DNA of 64,000 nucleotides from Pilaira anomala (lineage: Eukaryota > Mucoromycota > Mucoromycetes > Mucorales > Mucoraceae). The position numbers were made by a program, and so were the translations under genes. The stretch spans positions 558,001-622,000 of the forward strand of contig JAIXMQ010000004.1 in NCBI GenBank assembly GCA_025716855.1, given 5' to 3'. This document shows positions 57,185 to 64,000 of the stretch, one piece after another. The notes below the pieces were generated by a model. The model worked only from the letters and a program-made list of their open reading frames with translations, had not been told where the DNA came from and searched no databases. Each line of letters opens with the position of its first letter. Positions within the stretch are counted from its first letter, which is position 1.

Positions 57185-58330
57185 ATGGTATGTAACAAAA
57201 TTACCATTCAATATAGATAGAATCATGGTCGAATTATATGGATGGATTTAGATATTTTATAGATGGATGGATGTTTTTTTTTCTAAAAAAAAAAAATACC
57301 TCTCACCTATAAAAAAAAAAAAAATACCATGTCGACATACAAAAAGGGAACATTTTTTTAATTCAATTCTTTCAATAATTATAGCCTTTCGTCAAACAAC
57401 AAAAGAACAAGGCCTACTTCAAGAGATACCAAGTCAAGTATCGTAGAAGAAGAGGTAAATATATAAGAGAGAGAAAATGGAGACTGAATGACAAAGTATT
57501 AATTCCTGTGTATTTAAAAAATAGAGGGTAAGACCGATTACTATGCTCGTAAGAGACTTGTCGTTCAAGCCAAGAACAAGTACAACTCTCCCAAGTACAG
57601 ATTAGTTGTTCGTTTCACCAACAAGGACGTTATCTGTCAAATCATCTATGCTAAGCTCCAAGGTGATTTCGTCCTCTCTGCCGCCTATGCTCACGAACTT
57701 CCTCGTTACGGTGTTAAGGGTGGTTTGACTAACTGGGCCTCCGCCTATGCTACCGGTCTTCTCCTTGCCCGTCGTACTCTCGCCAAGCTCGGTCTTGCTG
57801 ATAAGTACGAAGGTTTCGCTGAACCCGATGGTACCGTCCAATTGATCGAAGCTGCTGAGGATGCTCCCCGTCCTTTCAAGGCTTTCCTCGATGTCGGTCT
57901 CGCTCGTACCTCCACTGGTGCCCGTGTCTTCGGTGCCATGAAGGGTGCCTCCGATGGTGGTATCTTTGTTCCCCACAACGGTAACCGTTTCCCCGGTTTC
58001 GATTTGGAGACCAAGACCAACGATGATGAACTCCTCCGTAACTACATCTATGGTGTTCATGTTGCTGAGTACATGGAATACCTCGAAGAAGAAGATGAGG
58101 AACGTTACAAGAAGCAATTCGCTACCTTCATCAAGAACGGTATCACCTCTGACAAGGTTGAGGATATGTACACTGAAGCTCATGAAGCTATCCGTGCTGA
58201 TCCCTCTGCTAAGCCTACTGAGAAGAAGGGTAAGCCCGCTAAGCCTTACCGTCGTCTCATTGCTCTTAACAAGAAGCAAAAGATGGCTAAGATTAACGAT
58301 GCCAAGGCCAAGTTCGAAGCTTCCAAATAA
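57185..58330 (+). CDS. RPL5: 60S ribosomal protein L5 (uL18), 292 aa
   Basis: Three exons: 57185-57187 (the ATG only, followed directly by GTATGT), 57385-57454 and 57525-58330. An intron right after the start codon is common in fungal ribosomal-protein genes. The protein starts [20 protein letters not shown] and contains [60 protein letters not shown] and a Lys-rich end ([16 protein letters not shown]), all typical of eukaryotic L5. It carries 5S rRNA into the large subunit with L11. Codon use (CTC, CGT, ACC, AAG) is far more biased and GC-richer than in any neighbour, as expected for very high expression. Confidence 0.98.
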
Positions 58331-58516
58331 TTCCTTTTTTCTTCTACTGAATAAATATATTATGACTTTCTCCTCTTTATATCAATAATAATAAAAAAGG
58401 CTTTATTTTTTTTTCTACTATTTACTTTGTACTGTTCAAATAAAAAGTTAAAATGAGAAAGATTTTATAGATCGTACTGTATAATATCTTTATTAAATAC
58501 ACGTTTATAAAACCAA

Positions 58517-58933
58517 CTAAAGCGGAAAGTGACACTCCAAGGAAAGGTTAATTTGTAAAGGAGGACCCTCTATAGCACCTCGATTATGTCTAATACAATT
58601 TGTTTCACCAAAATCTTCAGTTGCGGTATAAAACCTTGCGTAATCAGCTCCAAGTTCAAGCCCATGAGGATTCCAATATACAACATATTGATTACATTGA
58701 TAATGAAAAATAGCTTGTTTTGTATACCTTTCAAACATAACAATTTCAGGAGCAGTACATACAATATTACCCTCTCTGTCAAAAACTTTTAAATTTGTTG
58801 AACTACCGTCTTCCCACCAGTTGACGCCATATCTCGTCGTAATATCAAAGGTAAAACCAAAAGCATCACATTCTTGTAATAATACTAACAGTAGAGATAG
58901 TAACTGTAAAAAAAATTTTAAACTAATAGGCAT
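58517..58933 (-). CDS. Small secreted protein, 138 aa
   Basis: One exon. A strong signal peptide (MPISLKFFLQLLSLLLVLLQ, cleaved near CDAFG) leaves a mature chain of about 113 residues with aromatic, beta-type composition (GVNWWEDGSSTNLKVFDREG, KQAIFHYQCNQYVVYWNP) and four Cys that could form two disulfides. It ends LSLECHFPL. No family recognised. It has the look of small secreted fungal proteins made for surfaces or host/competitor contact. A TATA-like stretch and ATTA-rich spacer lie upstream. Confidence 0.7.
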   Translation of the reverse strand: MPISLKFFLQLLSLLLVLLQECDAFGFTFDITTRYGVNWWEDGSSTNLKVFDREGNIVCTAPEIVMFERYTKQAIFHYQCNQYVVYWNPHGLELGADYARFYTATEDFGETNCIRHNRGAIEGPPLQINLSLECHFPL

Positions 58934-59148
58934 AGTTATTTTTTATATGTAAGTGATTGTGCTAATTGAAGAATAAGTATGCTCGCTGTATTTATACATT
59001 TTTAACATATAATCAAAAGAATAAAAATAATTATGTCTACCGATTTCTATTATCGCACATAAATAACATAATGAATTATGAAATAATTAAATATTGTTAC
59101 CTATGATATGTATGCATTAATTCATTTCATAATAATAATAGTGGTAAT

Positions 59149-59357
59149 TTAATTGTTTGATACGACAATAAATTCATAAAAACATAAGCCTAATCTATAT
59201 CGAATAATGTTAACATACTTTTTAATTAACATTGAGTCTGTATTATTAGAAATATTGCCAAGAACAATTGACGTACAGGCTCTAGTTGTTATAGAATTTT
59301 GTACTTCTTGTTCTTGAAAAGCACGGGCCATTTTATGTGCACATGACAACTCAGGAT
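59149..59357 (-). pseudogene. Orphan exon-like fragment
   Basis: After a good acceptor (TTTGTAATAG) the minus strand reads DPELSCAHKMARAFQEQEVQ, then ACTSIVLGNISNNTDSMLIK, and ends at a stop. The composition is protein-like, but no upstream or downstream exon could be joined. It may be a remnant of a repeated gene family, perhaps the one at 50.6-51.9 kb; that link is only a guess. Confidence 0.3.
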
Positions 59358-59569
59358 CTATTACAAACGGAGATAGAATGAAAAAAATCCCGAATTAATT
59401 CTTTTCACTTGACATTTATCTTCCCCAAAGTGTATGAGCATAACTGAAATGATAAACATATGAAGTCATCGATGTATATGACTGCTCTCTTCTTAGCATG
59501 TTTGAAATATCTGTTTTTTTCTCACACGCTGTTTTCTTTTTTTTTAAACGCCCATTACTTAACTAAACA

Positions 59570-60144
59570 ATGTCAAGAACAAGAACTGAAACTCCTGAAC
59601 TCACGCTTCAATACGCCACAGGCGATCCTGACACCGAGTACACTATTATGTTAAGAGAAGCTGGCCTTTGGCCGCGTAAAAGAGGACGAGAGAGAGACGA
59701 TGAGTCATTGTCAAGATGCAAACGCACCAAAGGTGATTATACATGTATATTATTAAAATATTATAATTTATCTGATAATTTTTTTCCATACATGTAGTAG
59801 AAGAAAAGGAGAAAGAAGAGGGGGAAGAGGGGGATGTAGATATTGAGACAATTGAGGAAGAAGAAGAAGATTTAGCTAAAGTAGAGATAAAGATTGAAGA
59901 AGAAAGCGAAGACGAAGAACAAATGAAGCAGGAAGATACTGATGTAAACGAATTTGAAGAAGAAAACATCGATGAAGAAGCTTACAATGAAATACTTGTA
60001 ACTTTAACTCCTGAAGAAATAGAACAAGTATGCAGAGAAAGCATTAAATGCTATTATTCTTGGGGAAATGGAGATTTTCCAAGTGAAGAACCACTTGAAC
60101 ATATTGTTCGTCGTTATGTGGTTAAACTACGAAAAAACCCTTGA
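59570..60144 (+). CDS. Small acidic protein, 169 aa
   Basis: Two exons (59570-59732, 59798-60144), in phase. The N-terminus has a basic patch (WPRKRGRERDDESLSRCKR) that may be a nuclear localisation signal. The middle is a Glu/Asp-rich stretch of about 70 residues. The C-terminal ~45 residues form a compact, probably folded unit (TPEEIEQVCRESIKCYYSWG...PLEHIVRRYVVKLRKNP). Not recognised. The plus strand is preferred over the Ser-rich antisense frame because splicing extends it with protein-like text. Confidence 0.68.
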
Positions 60145-60219
60145 ATAAGAAGATATGCCACTTCCACTCCTTTCAGATCATAATGCTATTTATTGATATT
60201 TATTTGACATCTATTGCTA

Positions 60220-63200
60220 CCAAGACAAGTATGCCCCACACTCGTTATCATGCAAATCGAAAACGTTAGTTTGAAAAGAATCGTGTACCTGAAGCACCAG
60301 CAAAAAGTCTTTTAGAGCTGGTTTGGGTGATATATAATGTAATGATCAGACATTGAGTAAGAAAAGTTTTTTTTTATCCTTATTTGTGAATTGAAATTTA
60401 AAGTTTTTTTTTTTTTTTTTTTTTTGTATAGTTATGTTAACAGTAGCAGCTGTTATCTCCCTTGTGACCGGTATTTGGGAAAATAAGTCTTCTAGTCGAC
60501 CTGTGGATGAGTCTAATGTTGGATGGTATATTTTTAAAAATAATTAAGTCATTTTGTTGGTTTAATATATATAGATATTAAATACAATGTATTATATAGG
60601 GTAGATGGTGTTGCTATCCTTGTGGTAGTTATCACAAGTAAGTAAATGTGTATTCTATTTTTTTTTTACAGTGTCTAGTTTCTAAATAAACTTTGTTTTA
60701 AATAGATGCTATTAACAATTATGAAAAAGAGAAACAATTTCAAAAGTTAAACAAGAAAAAAGAATATAGACCAGTCAAAGTATATAGAAAAATAGGCAAC
60801 TTGTTACTATATGAATTTAACATATAAAATATACAGGTTTTATGTGGTGGTGGATTAAGTCAACAAATCCATATCCAGGAAATTGTTGTAGGAGATATTA
60901 TGTTTATTGAGCCAGGCGATGTCCTGAATGTAGATTGTTTATACATTGAAGGGTAAGTTTGATGTATTATGCTTTTTCGTATCTCCTAAATATTTTTTTT
61001 TTCTTTCTTGCAGTCATAATTTACGATGTGATGAATCTGCTGCAACAGGTGAATCAAAAAGCGTCAAAAAAGGTGTTGATTCAAAGGGACACTGTATTAT
61101 TATAAGTGGATCAAAAATAACTCAAGGAGTGGTCAAGGTAAATACTTGAAAACAAAACGTTTTATATTACTATATCTAAAAAAAAACTATTTTTTTTATA
61201 GGTAGTTGTGGTTGTAGTTGAATTTAATTCGCATTATGAAAGGGCGACTACAGTACGTTTGCTTTAAAAACAAAGTTTATCCACTTTATACGTATTAATG
61301 TGCGAGCTCCTTTTTTTATAGTTGATGCGTAATTCGAAAGAAGAAATTACACCACTACAACTTAAATTAAATGTATTGGCAAACCAAATTGCGAAATTCG
61401 GGTTTATTGTTGCCCGATTAATGCTTTTGAGTAAAGATGTTATGAGCAATCCGAAAATAGATTACTAGAGAACTAACAACTTTTTTTATTTAATATAGAG
61501 CCTTGTTAATAAATATTTCGGTAAATTATTATATCAATCAAGAGTGGATACCAAAGAATGAGTTGTCAACGCAATTAATTAGTATTGTTATTCAAGCCAT
61601 TATAATCACTGTAGCTGCTGTAGGTCTATCCATATATACTAATGCAAAATATTTATGATATTAAAAATTAATGCGAATTAATAGGTATCAGAAGGGCTTC
61701 CAATGGCTGTTACACTTGCTCTTGCTTTTGCTACTACTGAAATGTTAAAAGGTAGTAATTTAATTCGACATCTTTCTGCATGGTGAGTTTTAACCATTAC
61801 AAAAAGAAAGGCAATCCTCTTATTAACCTCAACATTCCTATCTTTTTTTTTAAAAAAAATTTAGTGAAACTATGGGTAATGTCACTACAATTTGTTCTTA
61901 TAAGACAGGCACATTGACAGAAAATAAAATGACGGTTGTCTGTGCTACATAGTATTGCAGAAAAGAAGGTCTCATTTAACAATAATATAAAGGCAAACTG
62001 TAAGCAAATTAATCCGACTGGAAGTGTTTAGCGATTGAAAACGTGTGCGTAAACTCAACTGCGTTTGGAGGAAGAGACGCTGATGCACGTATGAAGTTCA
62101 TTGGACCTACAAACAAATGTGCTTTGCTTGAATGGAAAAACAAGTTGGGATATTCTTATCAGGAGCTAAGAAATTCTTCTAACTGTGTGAACGTGTACTC
62201 GTTTAACCTCATCAATGAAGAGTATGACCACTGTAATTCAAGTGAATGAAACCAATGTACCAACATATATGTCCAAAGAATATCGCTTATATATAAAAGA
62301 GGCACCTGAAATGATATTGCGGTCGTTACACTCTATCTAGATGGAAATGAATGTGTTAAACCTATAAGTAACTGTGTGCGCGTGAGTCAAGATTTAATGA
62401 TTAGCTCTTTTGCAAGTCGTCATTAAGAACACTTGCTTTGGCTTACCGTGATATAGATTCAGTTACCTTTTCAGGTGAGTACATAAAAAGAAAATAATGC
62501 TGTTATATATACACACGTACATATTAACTTGTTTTATTTATATTAGAGTTTCATCCGGAAGATCCACCATTAGATGATCTACTTGTGCTTATTGGAATTA
62601 TCTGTATACAAGACCAATTACGTGAAGGTGTGACTGAATCTAACTATACAAAAATTCAGACGTGTTAGTGTTGTTGTTCGTATGTGGTAAAAGTACTTGA
62701 TACATAAAAAAACAAAAAGTGAAAACATTATTTATATAAAAACATATATTTTATAGATTACAGGTGATAACTTAAAAGCAGCAAAAGCCATTGCCAAAGA
62801 ATGTGGTATTTTTTTTACCTCAGGTGGCGTTGCAATGATAGGCCCAGAATTTAGAGCACTGAGTCCAGGTGAACAATATAATACAGTCCCGCGTTTTCAG
62901 GTTTTAGCGCGGTCTTCTCCTATCGACAAAAACGCTTGTAGTTCCTTTACTTCAGGAACAAAACGAAGTAGTTGCAATGTCGGGTGATGGTACGAACGAT
63001 GGACCAGTACTTAAGCTTGCCAATATAGGATTTGCGATGGGTATCACAGGAACTGAGGTAGCGAAAGAAGCGTCGGATATTATCTTGATGAACTGTAATT
63101 TCAATTCAATTCTACAAGCGTTAAAATGGTGTAAAGCAGTGAATGATGGGGTCAAGAAGTTCAATTGACATTGAATATTGCAACAGTTGCGATTTAATTT

Positions 63201-64000
63201 ACAAGTGCTATTTTATCAGATACTTCCAAAAGTATCCTAAGTGCAGTGCACATTGACAGAAAATAAAATGACGGTTGTCTGTGCTACATAGTATTGCAGA
63301 AAAGAAGTTCTCATTTAACAATAATATAAAGGCAAACTGTAAGCAAATTAATCTGACTGGAAGTATTTAGCGATTGAAAACGTGTGCGTAAACTCAACTG
63401 CGTTTGGAGGAAGAGACGCTGATGCGCGTATGAAGTTTATTGGACCTACAAATAAATGTGCTTTGCTTGAATGGAAAAACAAGTTGGGATATTCTTATCA
63501 GGAGCTAAGAAATTCTTCTAACTGTGTGAACGTGTACCCGTTTAATCTCTACAATGAAGAGTATGACCACTGTAATTCAAGTGAATGAAACCAATGTACC
63601 AACATATATCTCCAAAGAATATCGCCTATACATAAAAGAGGCATCTGAAATAATATTGCAGTCGTGTACACGCTATCTAAATGGAAATGGATGTGTTAAA
63701 CCTATAAGTAACTGTGTGCGCGTGAGTCAAGATTTAATGATTAGCTCTTTTGCAAGTCGTCATTAAGAACACTTGCTTTGGCTTACCGTGATATAGATTC
63801 AGTTACATTTTCAGGTGAGTACATAAAAGGAAAATAGTGCTGTTATATACACACACGTATATATTAACTTGTTTTATTTATATTAGAGTTTCATCCGGAA
63901 GATCTACCATTAGATGATCTACTTGTGCTTATCGGAATTATCTGTATACAAGGCCAATTACGTGAAGGTTGTGACTGAATCTAACTATACAAAAATTCAG
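60220..64000 (+). pseudogene. P-type Ca2+-ATPase (PMCA/Pmc1-like) pseudogene
   Basis: Ordered remains of a plasma-membrane/vacuolar Ca2+-ATPase: RVPEAPAKSLLELVW (60280), [178 protein letters not shown] and [14 protein letters not shown]. Defects: the phosphorylated Asp of DKTGT is Tyr (TAT at 61899-61901); in-frame stops include one before the RVPEAP block, one after NKMTVVCAT, one in the P-domain/hinge region and TGA after VKKFN; and the TM5-TM6 end is missing. A 1339-bp segment is then repeated. The gene cannot make a pump. It runs past the window edge. Confidence 0.88.
61909..64000. repeat. Tandem segmental duplication, offset 1339 bp
   Basis: The sequence from 61909 (GCACATTGACAGAAAATAAA) starts again at 63248 and follows the first copy to the window end (63248-64000 against about 61909-62660). 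The two differ at roughly one position in 30-40 by eye, plus a 1-nt insertion in copy 2 near 63969. Both copies share the same in-frame stop (CTACATAGTATTGC), so the duplication came after the gene was broken. The join at 63247/63248 follows the remains of the TM region (TCCTAAGTGCAGT). Confidence 0.92.

Noticed and set aside
57602..58279. Minus-strand 225-codon frame opposite RPL5
   Set aside because: Highly biased codon use of a ribosomal-protein gene often leaves the opposite strand open; the L5 reading is certain.
1..64000. tRNA, rRNA, CRISPR arrays and bacterial-type operons
   Set aside because: No cloverleaf with a GTTCNANNC box, no rRNA signature and no spaced direct repeats were seen by eye; gene structure is eukaryotic throughout. 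A tRNAscan/Infernal run would be decisive.

Overview
The window is nuclear DNA of a fungus, most likely an early-diverging one of the Mucoromycota (probably Mucorales). The grounds are strong AT bias, very many homopolymer A/T tracts, genes split by short introns (mostly about 45-90 nt, GT..AG, some with a visible TACTAAC-like branch site), no operons, and fungal versions of Sec2, Rpn5, Mzm1, ribosomal protein L5 and glyoxal oxidase. All multi-exon models here were joined by hand from splice sites and checked for reading phase. No transcript evidence was available.

Layout. 0-15 kb: a low-complexity Ser/Pro/Gln protein, a CENP-H-like kinetochore protein, a Sec2/Rabin8 Rab exchange factor, an ataxin-10 homologue, a long-chain acyl-CoA synthetase, and a gene on the minus strand whose protein matches the N-terminal half of Fanconi anaemia protein A. 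15-31 kb: a BTB protein, a PC-esterase (TBL-like) membrane protein, a nucleotide pyrophosphatase/phosphodiesterase, a TMEM184/OST-alpha membrane protein, then a cell-surface group: a glyoxal/galactose-oxidase-like enzyme (with an apparent frameshift) divergent from a fasciclin-domain protein, followed by a His/Ser-Lys/Asp-rich single-pass membrane protein. 31-33.5 kb is gene-poor. 33.5-47.7 kb is dense: cytochrome oxidase subunit 4 (Vb), a small membrane protein, a coiled-coil protein, the LYR protein Mzm1, a two-TM protein, a small CBM48 glycogen-binding protein, a rhodanese-persulfide dioxygenase fusion, proteasome lid subunit Rpn5, a DUF1206 membrane protein and a divergent protein kinase. 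47.7-53.4 kb is gene-poor and holds the wreck of a gene of a family I believe is repeated in Mucorales. 53.4-60.2 kb: an unrecognised helical protein, an acidic coiled-coil protein, ribosomal protein L5, a small secreted protein and a small acidic protein. From about 60.2 kb to the end lies a broken plasma-membrane-type Ca2+-ATPase whose phosphorylated Asp is a Tyr and whose middle part is duplicated in tandem (offset 1339 bp).

Functional links are loose, as usual in a eukaryote. Several genes are mitochondrial (COX4, MZM1, persulfide dioxygenase). Several neighbours share divergent promoters (SEC2/ATXN10; glyoxal oxidase/fasciclin; coiled-coil/MZM1). Convergent pairs end only 19-94 bp apart. 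The best leads are the FANCA-like gene, the CENP-H-like gene, the rhodanese-first persulfide dioxygenase, and the decayed/duplicated Ca2+-ATPase. I found no convincing new multi-gene system, CRISPR array, tRNA or rRNA.
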